DNA of 64,000 nucleotides from an uncultured Sphingomonadaceae bacterium (GCA_947494305.1 CANLUL010000001.1:1674001-1738000); one strand, 5' to 3'; positions 1-9,169 are shown, counted from the stretch's first letter. Translations and numbers: made by a program. The notes: generated from the letters alone by a model not told the origin.

Positions 1-146
1 CCACTCTCCCTGAAACTGCATATGGTCAAACATCAGAGGTTTGATTCATGCTGTTGTGATCGGCGTCAACAGCAAAAATGTTTCTATTGTCCGTGTGTCG
101 GCATGTTTCCAAGCCTGGGTTGAAGGTGCAAGTTCATGGGTTCAGG
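1..146. other. left edge, no assignable gene
   Basis: Nothing certain is encoded here. On the minus strand an ATG at 33 opens a frame of 11 codons running off the edge (MFDHMQFQGEW), which might be the start of the gene downstream of the sugar symporter, but there is no clear Shine-Dalgarno sequence and it is too short to judge. Confidence 0.2.
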
Positions 147-1613
147 CTATTCAGTTTGCGCAGCCTCTCGCCTGCTCGCAAGCTCCTGCAGCGTTTCTTC
201 ATGTTTCGAGCGGTCTATTCGATACAATCCGATGATCGTTATCATCGTCAGCCAGATTCCAAGAATGACCGGAACGTAGACCGCACCCAATCGCCACAGA
301 GTCTCGTCCGAAACTTCTCCCTGTTGCGATCCGGCCGCCAGTCCTACTGCGGACAGGACAAATCCTGCGACCACAATACCGAAGCCTTCTCCAAATTTGC
401 GCATGAAAGTCGCTGCTGCAAAGAAGAGACCTTCCGAACGGTTCCCGGTTTTAACTTCTCCCTGTTCAACCAGATCTGCCATCATCGAAGCGGCCAGAAT
501 CTGATAGCAAACGATCAACCCGACATCGATGGTATTGGTTATCAGAATGATCCAGAAAATTTCTGGTGTTCCGTTTTCCGGAAGAACATCAATCAACCGC
601 AGAAAAATCGGCATCGGAGAGCCGATAAAGGCGATCAGGCCAACGATGATTGCACCTCGTTTTTTGCCGATCTTTTTGGTCACAATAGGAGCCAAAAATC
701 CGCCAATGAAGGCGGAAAGAAACACACCTAAAGTTACCGCCCCGATCTGCTCTGGTGAAAAACCCCAATAGTAGGTGCTGAAATAGAAAGTGAGGCCGGC
801 GGCCAATCCGCTAGCCGTATAACCCAGCAGAGATGCAGAAAATAAGGCGAAGAAAGACCGGCTAGCAACGGTTTCAAAAATCTCCCGAAATATCTTTCCT
901 AAAGTCAGCTGCCTTTTGGGAGGGGCCTTACGCAAGTGTGGAATATAACTGTGCGTGCCCAGCGCCGAGATCATAATGGCCGCGAACATTACCGATGACC
1001 CAACCAGTCCAAAAAACGCGTAAGCATCTGGATTGAACTGACCGTTGACGATAGCCGCTGTAACAAATGCTGGAAAGATAAATGTAAACAGAATGACCGT
1101 CATGGCGTTGCCACCAGTCCATCCGAAAAAATAGCGAAAGCTCAAAATACTGCTGCGTTCATCATAATCATCGGTCAGCTCTGGTGCCAGCGCTGCACTC
1201 GGTGTTTCATAGACGGTAATGAAGGTACGGATTACCACCGCCAGAACAACAATATACCAGAACAGCTGCTGATCACTCCATCCCTCCGGCGGATTCCAGA
1301 TAAAATAATAGCTGACGGCCACCGGAACTGCCGCGGCATACATGAAGGGATGTCGTCGTCCCCATTTTGATCGAAAGTTATCCGACCAATAGCCTACGAC
1401 TGGGTCGCTGACCGCATCTGAAATCAATGCGATGAAAATCGCCAGGCTGACCAGACGAGCATCCATCCCCACAACCTGCGCATAAAAGAGAAGCAGAAAA
1501 TATTTGAGGCCGCCATCTTTGACGCCATAGGCAACCGATCCAAAGCCATATGCGAGTTTTGTCCAGAACGGAACTTTTGGCTTTGGCGCTGTTGCAGCTA
1601 TGGCTTCGGACAA
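147..1613 (-). CDS. GPH-family sugar:cation symporter (MFS)
   Basis: A 488-residue inner-membrane transporter of the glycoside-pentoside-hexuronide:cation symporter family (MelB-like). About twelve hydrophobic segments are visible. The N-terminal region holds the family-typical acidic pair in DAVSDPVVGYWSD (residues about 65-78), which in MelB binds the coupling cation, followed by the RRHPF stretch of the first cytoplasmic loop. The start is a TTG at 1613, supported by GAGGAGAG six bases upstream; the ATG just before it is in another frame. It is divergent from a lipoprotein amidohydrolase, so both may serve uptake and use of one compound. The substrate cannot be read from sequence; family members carry glycosides, pentosides or uronides. 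Confidence 0.85.
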   Translation of the reverse strand: MSEAIAATAPKPKVPFWTKLAYGFGSVAYGVKDGGLKYFLLLFYAQVVGMDARLVSLAIFIALISDAVSDPVVGYWSDNFRSKWGRRHPFMYAAAVPVAVSYYFIWNPPEGWSDQQLFWYIVVLAVVIRTFITVYETPSAALAPELTDDYDERSSILSFRYFFGWTGGNAMTVILFTFIFPAFVTAAIVNGQFNPDAYAFFGLVGSSVMFAAIMISALGTHSYIPHLRKAPPKRQLTLGKIFREIFETVASRSFFALFSASLLGYTASGLAAGLTFYFSTYYWGFSPEQIGAVTLGVFLSAFIGGFLAPIVTKKIGKKRGAIIVGLIAFIGSPMPIFLRLIDVLPENGTPEIFWIILITNTIDVGLIVCYQILAASMMADLVEQGEVKTGNRSEGLFFAAATFMRKFGEGFGIVVAGFVLSAVGLAAGSQQGEVSDETLWRLGAVYVPVILGIWLTMITIIGLYRIDRSKHEETLQELASRREAAQTE

Positions 1614-1631
1614 TCCATTCTCTCCTCACAA

Positions 1632-1652
1632 CCGTTAAACGGCAGTAACGGT
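1632..1652. promoter_or_regulatory. palindrome in divergent promoter region
   Basis: CCGTTAAACGG at 1632-1642 is a perfect palindrome about the central base, and ACCGTT (1631-1636) is repeated inverted as AACGGT at 1647-1652. It lies just upstream of the symporter Shine-Dalgarno, so it could be an operator or a 5' leader hairpin. No regulator gene is adjacent, so the assignment is tentative. Confidence 0.3.
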
Positions 1653-1829
1653 GTATCAGAGAGTTCAGTCAACCTGTCAACAAATGGTCTGTTTAGTTTC
1701 AAAAGTTATAACAATTTTTCTGCACAAGCCTAACCGGCTTTCCGAGTTATCAGGAAAAAACACATGCGCGCAGGGAAATGGCGAGGTACAAGCGGCTTAA
1801 TAATGTTCCCGCGAAAGGAATCCATTTTT

Positions 1830-3269
1830 GTGTTGAAGAAACTTCTCCTCACCTGGCTGACCCTACCATTACTCGCCGCTTGCTCTCTCAACTCTGCACT
1901 GCCAGAAATTGTGCAATCGGATGCAGACTTGATCATTCAAAATGTCACAGCGATCGATGCAGTCTACGGAACGCGACCCAATATGGACGTAGCGATCACC
2001 GGTGATCAGATTGTCAGTGTTAGACCTTCTGACGGTAAAGCGACCGCAACTGGTACAAATGTAATAGATGGGACCGACAAGTTTCTTATCCCCGGCCTAT
2101 GGGATGCTCATGTTCACTTGGCCTATGATCCGGAAATTGGCCATGAGCTATTCTTCCCGTTGGCGCTCGCTCATGGTGTCACATATCTTAGAGATACCGG
2201 CGGCCATCTTGACAAACTGGCGGAAGCACGAGCGTTGGCGTCCAGCGATAAAGTTACACCCGATCTTTATGTTTCCGGCCCGCTCGTCGATGGAGAAAAG
2301 CGTGTCTATGCTGGTCAGTCGGCCAGCGCCCCGAACCTGTCAATCGGTGTCGGCACTCGTGAACAGGCGATTGCCGAAGTCGACCGCCTGGCAGCGCAGG
2401 ATGTCCATTTCATTAAGGCCTATGAGATGTTGGCTCCGGATGTTTTTCGCGCAGTCGTGCAGCAAGCGAAAAAACATGATCTTCCGGTCACCGCTCACTC
2501 GCCTCTTTCGATGACCGCTAGCCAGGCAATCGATGCCGGCATTTCTGATATGCAGCATCTTCGCAATCTTGAAATGGACTGTGTCGCTGATCCAAAGGTT
2601 TTCTTACAACAGCGGGAAACCGTCATGGCGGCCGACGAAGCTGAATATGGCAGAGAGTTGCGATCCGAAATTCATCGTTTACAGCGCCACAAAGCAGTTC
2701 AAGCACGGAATGCAAAGAGCTGCGAAACCCTTATTGCCTTGATGAAGAGCAAGGGCGTGTCGCAAACACCTACTTTGACAATTAGTCGTTTTCTGTCGCG
2801 CAAACTTTATGCCGACAAGAACTGGCAAGATACATTCCAAATGATGCCTCCAACCGTTGCCCAAAAATGGACACAAGTCGCGAGCAGATTGGCCAGTCGC
2901 AAACCAACGGCCAGCGACAAAGCCTATGATGATTGGTTGATGACAATGGTATCCGACTTAAATCAGGCCGGTATCTCCATTCTGGCCGGGACCGATGCAC
3001 CTATTGGATTTTTGACGCCGGGTGCCAGCCTGCACGAAGAACTCATCATGCTGGTCGAGGCCGGATTAACGCCGCTAGAGGCCATTCGAGCCGCTACAAT
3101 TGCCCCCGCTGCATTTTTCAACCTTCAGGACAGTCAGGGTAGTGTGGCGCCAAAAATGCAGGCCGATTTGGTGCTTCTAACCAAAAATCCATTGTCTGAT
3201 ATTCAAAATATCAGGGAAATCGATCTGGTTGTCAAAGATGGTCAAGTCGTGGTTATACCAGCTAGATAA
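1830..3269 (+). CDS. amidohydrolase-family lipoprotein
   Basis: Exported metal-dependent hydrolase of the amidohydrolase (imidazolonepropionase-like) superfamily, about 479 residues. The chosen start is GTG 1830, preceded by AAAGGA at 1814-1819; it places a short signal peptide with lipobox LAAC directly at the N-terminus, whereas the longer reading from ATG 1764 adds an implausible polar extension. Metal-site signatures are present in order: HVH after GLWDA, a candidate bridging lysine in FIKAY, TAHSP, MQHLRN, and the final aspartate in AGTDAPIG. It is divergent from the sugar symporter. Relatives cleave cyclic amides, dipeptides or organophosphates, so the substrate is open. Cys+1 is followed by Ser, which in E. 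coli rules favours the outer membrane. Confidence 0.82.
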   Translation: MLKKLLLTWLTLPLLAACSLNSALPEIVQSDADLIIQNVTAIDAVYGTRPNMDVAITGDQIVSVRPSDGKATATGTNVIDGTDKFLIPGLWDAHVHLAYDPEIGHELFFPLALAHGVTYLRDTGGHLDKLAEARALASSDKVTPDLYVSGPLVDGEKRVYAGQSASAPNLSIGVGTREQAIAEVDRLAAQDVHFIKAYEMLAPDVFRAVVQQAKKHDLPVTAHSPLSMTASQAIDAGISDMQHLRNLEMDCVADPKVFLQQRETVMAADEAEYGRELRSEIHRLQRHKAVQARNAKSCETLIALMKSKGVSQTPTLTISRFLSRKLYADKNWQDTFQMMPPTVAQKWTQVASRLASRKPTASDKAYDDWLMTMVSDLNQAGISILAGTDAPIGFLTPGASLHEELIMLVEAGLTPLEAIRAATIAPAAFFNLQDSQGSVAPKMQADLVLLTKNPLSDIQNIREIDLVVKDGQVVVIPAR

Positions 3270-3369
3270 GAGCTCAATCGCAACATGAACTTACAAAACT
3301 AAAATCGACCGTTTTGATTCTGCGGACTGTCCAATATTCGCCGTCGACCCCGATGCTGTCCAAAGACGA

Positions 3370-4548
3370 TCAAGCCAATCGAACATATTGTTCATGTTTA
3401 TCTTCCACTGCGAGAAACAGTTGGTTTCTTCCACCGGTCTTGGCTTTGTATAGGGCCTGATCCGCCCGGCGCAATGCCATGGAGAAACTTTCGTGCCCCG
3501 ATATTAATGCCAGTCCCACACTAGCGGTTACCGATGATCTCTCACCGATTTCCGGATGCGTTATCATTCCCATGGATAGCCTGATATGTTGCGCAATTGT
3601 GTGAATGTCTTCACTTTTCAGTTTATCCAAAATTACGACAAATTCTTCACCACCGATACGCGCTACAACGCCCAGCCCCTTTACCAAATTGTTTAATTCT
3701 GTCGCCGAGCGGACAAGCACTTGATCACCAACCTCATGTCCGAAACGATCATTCACTTGTTTGAAGTGATCGAGATCAATGATCAGAATAGCTCTACCAA
3801 CGCTGCGTGCGCCCTCTAACTCGCGAGTGACATATTGATCCAAACCGCGCCTATTTATGAGTTTAGTCAGGGGATCCCTGACCGATTCTCGCAGATGCTT
3901 ATCGATTATCTTATGCCCTATCGCCAACAATATTGTTGCGCCACATGCCAGTGCAAAAAACGCGCTACTGGCATGGAGCAGTGAGGCGTAAGAGGACGAG
4001 CCATAAGATGTATTGGTATATGTCTGCTCCATTATTCCATAGACCACTATTGGTCGGATAAAATATGAGGCGCAAAGTCCCGTTGAGGTTAGAAAAAGAG
4101 CAGTTTCAATTGGGCTGCTCTTTCGGCACCATAGCGATGGCAAACTGAGGCTTAAAATCGACCCCGCGGTGGTAGTCGAAACAATCGACCGCATGATGAT
4201 ATCATTGTCGATCAAGGTGAACCAAAGTAAGAAAAAGCCCCCGATGGTGGCTAATAAACCGGCTAACTTGAAAGGTAATTCTTCCCTAAAATACTCTTTA
4301 ATTCCCATGGTCCAGGCAAAGCTAAACCCCCAAAAGAATAGTTTGGCGAGGATATCAAGCCCGGTGGGATTGAGAAAGGATCGGCCCAAATCAAACAAGA
4401 AAGCGCTCAGACCAAAGGTAAAGGCCATCGCAATCCAATAGGAAGTTTTCTCTTTTCTATCGAAAAAGAACAACGCCGCGAACAAAATTGCAAATACAAT
4501 TAATATCACGGCCATTGTTATTCGAAAGAGCAAACTCGCTTCTACCAT
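3370..4548 (-). CDS. membrane-anchored GGDEF diguanylate cyclase
   Basis: Makes cyclic-di-GMP from two GTP. The N-terminal half has about six hydrophobic helices forming a membrane sensor of no recognised type; the C-terminal half is a GGDEF domain with the active-site loop RIGGEEF and the preceding IIDLDHFKQVND metal/nucleotide motif. The residues where the inhibitory I-site RxxD would sit read KGLG, so classical product inhibition is probably absent. The longest frame begins with TTG 4575, but ATG 4548 is the more natural start. It stands alone, with a 257-base gene-free gap to the next gene. Confidence 0.88.
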   Translation of the reverse strand: MVEASLLFRITMAVILIVFAILFAALFFFDRKEKTSYWIAMAFTFGLSAFLFDLGRSFLNPTGLDILAKLFFWGFSFAWTMGIKEYFREELPFKLAGLLATIGGFFLLWFTLIDNDIIMRSIVSTTTAGSILSLSLPSLWCRKSSPIETALFLTSTGLCASYFIRPIVVYGIMEQTYTNTSYGSSSYASLLHASSAFFALACGATILLAIGHKIIDKHLRESVRDPLTKLINRRGLDQYVTRELEGARSVGRAILIIDLDHFKQVNDRFGHEVGDQVLVRSATELNNLVKGLGVVARIGGEEFVVILDKLKSEDIHTIAQHIRLSMGMITHPEIGERSSVTASVGLALISGHESFSMALRRADQALYKAKTGGRNQLFLAVEDKHEQYVRLA

Positions 4549-4805
4549 CTTTCTATGAACGGATTCGAAGGACAAACATTAACCGTTGCCGTGTAACCAG
4601 GAACGATATTTTTGAAGATCGATCAAAGTGCATCCATATCATATTGATATTATTTGGTTTTGTTCAAAAACCAGATGTATAGTTTACGGAACCTTGTAGG
4701 CTCAGTAATAGTGCGATCCATGCTCAGATAACTACTATTCTAATCGATCCATTAACGCACAGGCAATGTATGGCCAATTAAGCGGACCTGATAAGGAATA
4801 AAAAC

Positions 4806-5153
4806 ATGCTTCGCTTCATTTTCTGGCTATTGCTCGGCGGCATTCTCGCCATATCTATTATGCCTGCGTCAGATGCACCGACCGTGTTTGCGGATGACAA
4901 ACTGAACCATATTCTGGCCTTTTTTGTGCTGTCTTTTATGGCGCGGATCGCATGGCCTAGGATCAATGCATTGGTTCTGTTTGTAATGCTCGCTTTGTTC
5001 GGTGGAGCCATTGAAATTTTGCAGTTTTCTATGGGTCTCGGACGCCAAGCGGACTGGATGGATTTTGCAGCAGATGTCTTGGCTATATTGATCGGAACGC
5101 TTGTCGGACAATTGATCAATGGCTTTAGAAGGAAAACTGCGACTTCAGGATGA
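4806..5153 (+). CDS. VanZ-like small membrane protein
   Basis: A 115-residue protein with three to four hydrophobic segments and the VanZ-family pattern: an early D-K-hydrophobic-H segment (DDKLNHILAFF), a central E in GAIEILQ and a conserved D-F-x-A-D (MDFAADVLA) before the last helix. Family members lie in the inner membrane; VanZ gives low-level teicoplanin resistance, but most homologues have no known role. Start ATG 4806 follows AAGGA. It is a lone small gene 76 bases upstream of the thiolase. Confidence 0.75.
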   Translation: MLRFIFWLLLGGILAISIMPASDAPTVFADDKLNHILAFFVLSFMARIAWPRINALVLFVMLALFGGAIEILQFSMGLGRQADWMDFAADVLAILIGTLVGQLINGFRRKTATSG

Positions 5154-5229
5154 TATTCACAACGGAAATGCTTGCCTCATCTGACAATCTGGCCTCTATA
5201 TGGCTGAAAGATTAGCCAAAGAGAACAAC

Positions 5230-6465
5230 ATGACACAATCAATCTATATCCTTGGCGGTCATCAGACCGACTTCTCGGTAAATTGGGCAAAAAACGGCAA
5301 ATCCCTTTTCGATTTATTCTCCGATTCCATTTTGCGCGCCTTGGAAAAATCAAAGCTCGAAGCCAAAGATATTGAAGTTGGCCATGTCGGCAATTTTGTC
5401 GCCGAGCTCTTTGCCGGGCAAGGTATGCTCGGTGGTTTTTTTGGCCATGTCCATCCGGATTTTTCAGGCATGCCGGCGGCAAGACATGAAGGCGCCTGTG
5501 CTTCTGGTTCTCTGGCAATATTGGCGGCAATGGCTGATCTAGAAAGTGGTCGCTATGACCTGGCCTGTGTCGCTGGCGTTGAGTTGATGCGCAATGTCTC
5601 TGGTCAACAAGCAGCTGACAATCTGGGCGCAGCGATTTATGTCGGTGAGGAAGCCCAAGATGCCACCTATATCTGGCCAGCCATGTTTTCCGATCTCGCC
5701 GAAGAATATGATCGGCGCTATGGTTTGAAATATGATCATCTGTCTGAGATATCCCGGATCAATTTTGAAAATGCCCGTCGTAACCCAAATGCGCAGGCAC
5801 GCAATTGGGAGTTCGGCAACAGAAGTTTCACCGATGATGATGAGCAAAATCCTGTCATCGAAGGATGGATGCGGCGTCAGGATTGCGGACAGGTTTCCGA
5901 TGGTGCGGCGGTTGTCTTTCTGGCTACCGAGGAAAGAGCAAAATCCTACGCGGATCAACATGGTCTCTCGATGGAGAGCATTCCGCGTATCAAAGGTTGG
6001 GGTCACACCACAGCCCCGATGCTGATGCAAACCAAGCTGGATGAAAGTGCCGATCAGGAATATGCCATGCCTTGGACTCGTAAGGCGATTACCGATGCTT
6101 ATCGAAGAGCTGGCATTAGCGGTCCGGGCGATCTGGATGCGATCGAAACCCATGATTGTTTCTCGATCACCGAATATATGGCGATTGAGCATTTTGGCAT
6201 CACCGCACCAGGGGAAGCCTGGAAAGCCATAGAAGATGGACGCATCGGCTTTGCCGGGAGCATTCCCGTCAATCCTTCAGGCGGTCTTATCGGTATGGGC
6301 CATCCGGTTGGAGCCACCGGTGTCCGGATGCTATTAGATGCATCCAAACAGGTGACCGGAACAGCCGGTGATTATCAGGTTGAAAACGCACGCAATGTCG
6401 GCACCTTTAACGTTGGCGGCTCGGGCACAACCAACTGTTCCTTTGTTGTGGGAACCGCTGGCTAA
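5230..6465 (+). CDS. thiolase-family acetyl-CoA acetyltransferase
   Basis: A 411-residue thiolase-superfamily enzyme of the SCP-x-like branch, expected to cleave or condense acyl-CoA thioesters. The nucleophilic cysteine sits in HEGACASG (Cys90), the catalytic histidine in GMGHPVGATG, and the C-terminal NVGGSGTTN segment closes the fold; the ETHDCFS motif (in place of NEAF of degradative thiolases) is typical of this branch. The frame opens at 5200, but ATG 5230 after AAAGAGAA gives the family-like N-terminus MTQSIYILGG. It is convergent with the carotenoid oxygenase, with 11 bases between stops. Confidence 0.85.
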   Translation: MTQSIYILGGHQTDFSVNWAKNGKSLFDLFSDSILRALEKSKLEAKDIEVGHVGNFVAELFAGQGMLGGFFGHVHPDFSGMPAARHEGACASGSLAILAAMADLESGRYDLACVAGVELMRNVSGQQAADNLGAAIYVGEEAQDATYIWPAMFSDLAEEYDRRYGLKYDHLSEISRINFENARRNPNAQARNWEFGNRSFTDDDEQNPVIEGWMRRQDCGQVSDGAAVVFLATEERAKSYADQHGLSMESIPRIKGWGHTTAPMLMQTKLDESADQEYAMPWTRKAITDAYRRAGISGPGDLDAIETHDCFSITEYMAIEHFGITAPGEAWKAIEDGRIGFAGSIPVNPSGGLIGMGHPVGATGVRMLLDASKQVTGTAGDYQVENARNVGTFNVGGSGTTNCSFVVGTAG

Positions 6466-6476
6466 ACACCCACAGT

Positions 6477-7943
6477 TTAGGCGACCTTCGACAGCTCGCT
6501 GGCATCCGCCCAAACGGCATGGGTGCCGCTACAAATGCGGTGCGGTAATATGATCTGACACACCGGTCCGGCCTCGATATTTTTTGCGTCCAAGACGACG
6601 CATTCGGAACGGTTTAAATTCATGTCGGTGATAAAGCTGACCAGATATCCATCATCTTCAGAGGTTGCATTTTTGCGCGCGATAAACGGTGCTTCGCTGC
6701 CATAACGGCCTTCGCCAAATTCGTAGCGCTTTGCCTCCCCAGTTTGCAGGTCATGTTTTATCATGCCGGTAAAAAGGAAATAGCCATCTTCACCCGTGAC
6801 ACTATAAACATACCGATGCTTCGATCCCTGGTAGGCTGGATTGATCGTACCGAATTCAACGATCTCTTCATCATACAGGCGCTCTTCTACGGTCTCTCCG
6901 GTGGCAAGATTAAACCGCCAGCGGTGCAGATGTGTTTTAAGCGAATGTAGATCCAAATTGGAGCCCATTGCTTCATATCCCTCTGGCATTGACTGCAGCG
7001 GGTCCGGACGCGGGTCTTCCTGAAAATACCCGTCCATGATGACTTCATCACCTTCTTCATAAGCGTTCATAAAGTGGAGAACATAGGTCGATTCTGCCTC
7101 GAACCATTTGATATCCTCCGGATTTCCATGACGCGGAATAAGGGCAAAACGCGATGGGATATTCTTGTCAAATACCGGCACATAAAAACCTGCATCAAGC
7201 GCTGCCTGCGGCCAGAACATCGGAAAATCATTCAATATCGCATATTTTTCGGAAAAGCACATGTCATGAGGAAGGCGCGGTGCCGGCAGCTCGACTGGAA
7301 TATAATGCTTCAACTTATTATCGGCACCAACAACACCATAATGCATGTAAGGCGCATGGGTTGAATAGTTGAAAAACATCAACTCGCCGGTTTTCGGATC
7401 GACTTTCGGATGAGCGGAAATACCATCAATTGGTGTCCAACCTTCAATACCCAGAGTGTCCAAAGTTTGCGGGTCGAGGCGATAGCCCTCTCCGCATTGC
7501 CAGAAGGTGGACAGGATATTTCCCGCATGTACGACCACATCGGTAGAGGATCCATCTTTAATATGGCTATGAGCACCCCAGCCATTGCGTTCTGATTTCT
7601 TCGGATTACCCATGCAACCAATCCAGAGTGACCGGCCTGCTTCCTGCTCCGCCTCGAAGCCACGTGTGCGGATGAAGCGGTTTTTATATTCCGCTTTGCC
7701 ATCGGCGAAGCGCATCATGTGCAACATGCCATCTCCGTCAAACGGATGATAACGGCCGATTGCGTCGTGCACCGGATTTTCAGTGTTGCGCACATAAATG
7801 CCATCAATATCCGTCGGAATTTCGCCTATAATCTCCAGATCACTGGTATCATATTCCTCAAAATTCGGCGTCCAGGCGCCATTCAAATAGGGATGATCGT
7901 TTTCGGATAAGGTTGCTTTGACGGTATTGACTGGAACAGGCAT
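6477..7943 (-). CDS. carotenoid-cleavage oxygenase family protein
   Basis: A 488-residue seven-bladed propeller dioxygenase related to lignostilbene/apocarotenoid oxygenases. Four iron-binding histidines can be placed: in GISAHPKVD, LPHDMCF, VLHFMNAYEE and the C-terminal SGTHAVW. The family splits a C=C double bond with O2 to give two carbonyls. ATG 7943 is preferred over the TTG at 7958, though neither has a strong ribosome site. It is 96 bases downstream of, and on the same strand as, the double HxlR regulator, and convergent with a thiolase, so it may belong to an aromatic/terpenoid side-chain degradation set; the substrate is not evident. Confidence 0.88.
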   Translation of the reverse strand: MPVPVNTVKATLSENDHPYLNGAWTPNFEEYDTSDLEIIGEIPTDIDGIYVRNTENPVHDAIGRYHPFDGDGMLHMMRFADGKAEYKNRFIRTRGFEAEQEAGRSLWIGCMGNPKKSERNGWGAHSHIKDGSSTDVVVHAGNILSTFWQCGEGYRLDPQTLDTLGIEGWTPIDGISAHPKVDPKTGELMFFNYSTHAPYMHYGVVGADNKLKHYIPVELPAPRLPHDMCFSEKYAILNDFPMFWPQAALDAGFYVPVFDKNIPSRFALIPRHGNPEDIKWFEAESTYVLHFMNAYEEGDEVIMDGYFQEDPRPDPLQSMPEGYEAMGSNLDLHSLKTHLHRWRFNLATGETVEERLYDEEIVEFGTINPAYQGSKHRYVYSVTGEDGYFLFTGMIKHDLQTGEAKRYEFGEGRYGSEAPFIARKNATSEDDGYLVSFITDMNLNRSECVVLDAKNIEAGPVCQIILPHRICSGTHAVWADASELSKVA

Positions 7944-8039
7944 TTTTGATGCTTTCAATTTGGTATGTTTATTGAAGTTAGTGCGCCTTCGAGTATTTCC
8001 AACCCATGGTCAAGCTATTCCGATATCAATTTGGGTAGA

Positions 8040-8981
8040 TCAGTTGTTCAAAGGTTGAATGGATACGGTTTGCGGGAGCAAAGCTTCGTGACATCCATTG
8101 CACGTCATCTGTGGTGTAAGTTCATTCCCACAGCTTACGTGCGTCAACACCACGGGTGGCCCCTCTTCCGCGCCATAATATTTGTCACCCCAGAGCATTA
8201 GCATCATGATGACAAAATAGTAGTCGAAGCCTTTTTTCGTCAAGAAATACTCATTCCTCAACGGGTTGTGCTGATAGGGGGTCGCTCGCAGCACATCATT
8301 GTCGACAAGAGACTTTAACCGATCGGTGACAATGGCAGGAGACGCCCCGGTGTCGGCTTCAATCTGGTCAAACCGGCGCATCTCGGTGAAAATCGCCCGC
8401 ATGATAAGAGCAGACCAGCGATCACCCAGAATTTCTACTGAGCCCCTTAGCAACGAAGGCTTATCGGACGAAAAGGAAACCTGATTGCGGCGTCTGCTAT
8501 AAGAAGCTGGCATCCAACCCAGACCTGGCCCCTCCACAAAAGAGATATCTTTGAGCGTAACTATTTCCTTGCAAGTGGCGCAAACAGGTTGCGGGATCAA
8601 CGGCGCACCGCATGTTTCATGCTTCAGTTCCAGGTTGCGCCTACTCTCCGAACTGCCCCATTGGCGTTCCCAGACATAAAGTGACATTACGGTCTGAAAC
8701 AGATCCACACCTTTTTCGGTGAGGCGATATTCGAGGTGCTTTTGGCCGTCGGCAGGTAATACCTTGCGCAAGATTTGATTATCGATCAAGCGCAGCAACC
8801 GGTTCGACAGCAAAGCTTTTTGAAGGCCCGTTGCCTCTTTCAATTGCTTGAAACGCGAGGAGCCCATCCATATGGACTCCAATATCAACAATATGGGAGT
8901 ATCGCCCAATATTTCGAGCGCCCGCCAAATAGAGCAGGTGCGAATGGATATGGTTGTATTAGGTTGAACGGTTTGCCCCAT
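8040..8981 (-). CDS. tandem-domain HxlR-type regulator
   Basis: A 313-residue DNA-binding protein containing two complete HxlR winged helix-turn-helix domains (about residues 13-115 and 175-275), recognisable by ALEILGDTPI / SVEILGDRWS and by the paired RLLRLIDNQIL / RLKSLVDNDVL recognition-wing segments. Each is followed by the same cysteine tail, H-x2-CG-x8-C-x2-C (H121, C124, C134, C137 and H281, C284, C294, C297), which could hold zinc or sense redox state. HxlR proteins normally act as dimers of a single domain; here one chain carries both. The carotenoid oxygenase downstream is the likely target, and an inverted repeat upstream may be its own operator. Confidence 0.85.
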   Translation of the reverse strand: MGQTVQPNTTISIRTCSIWRALEILGDTPILLILESIWMGSSRFKQLKEATGLQKALLSNRLLRLIDNQILRKVLPADGQKHLEYRLTEKGVDLFQTVMSLYVWERQWGSSESRRNLELKHETCGAPLIPQPVCATCKEIVTLKDISFVEGPGLGWMPASYSRRRNQVSFSSDKPSLLRGSVEILGDRWSALIMRAIFTEMRRFDQIEADTGASPAIVTDRLKSLVDNDVLRATPYQHNPLRNEYFLTKKGFDYYFVIMMLMLWGDKYYGAEEGPPVVLTHVSCGNELTPQMTCNGCHEALLPQTVSIQPLNN

Positions 8982-8987
8982 ACCAAC

Positions 8988-9028
8988 CCGATATAATCGG
9001 AATTATGACAAATAACAGCCTGTCATAA
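8988..9028. promoter_or_regulatory. inverted repeats upstream of the HxlR gene
   Basis: TTATGACA (9003-9010) and TGTCATAA (9021-9028) form a perfect 8-base inverted repeat with half-sites 18 bases apart centre to centre. Immediately next to it CCGAT-ATA-ATCGG (8988-9000) is a second short palindrome. Both lie within 50 bases of the start of the double HxlR gene, where an autoregulatory operator is expected. Confidence 0.45.
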
Positions 9029-9131
9029 AGACTGCGATCAAAACCTGGCGAGATCATAGTTTCGACAAGGCAAGGCTCCTAGAGCCTTTGACCAGCATAT
9101 CTAACCGATTGTCGATTGTACGTTCCAAAGT

Positions 9132-9169
9132 GGCAATTTTCTGCCGCGATACGGCAATGTTTTGCCGCG
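9132..9169. repeat. tandem 17-base operator-like direct repeat
   Basis: Two copies of GGCAATnTTnTGCCGCG start at 9132 and 9153, 15 of 17 bases identical, with a period of 21 bases (two helical turns). Each copy is itself partly palindromic: GGCAA-TGTT-TTGCC in the second, GGCA...TGCC in the first. Such spacing suits side-by-side binding of a dimeric regulator on one DNA face. It lies about 150 bases upstream of the HAD gene. Confidence 0.4.

Noticed and set aside
78-731. 217-codon frame antisense to the sugar symporter
   Set aside because: Polar, irregular sequence; the symporter is clear on the minus strand.
5539-6192. 217-codon frame antisense to the thiolase
   Set aside because: Shadow of a well-supported gene with active-site motifs; no start signal.
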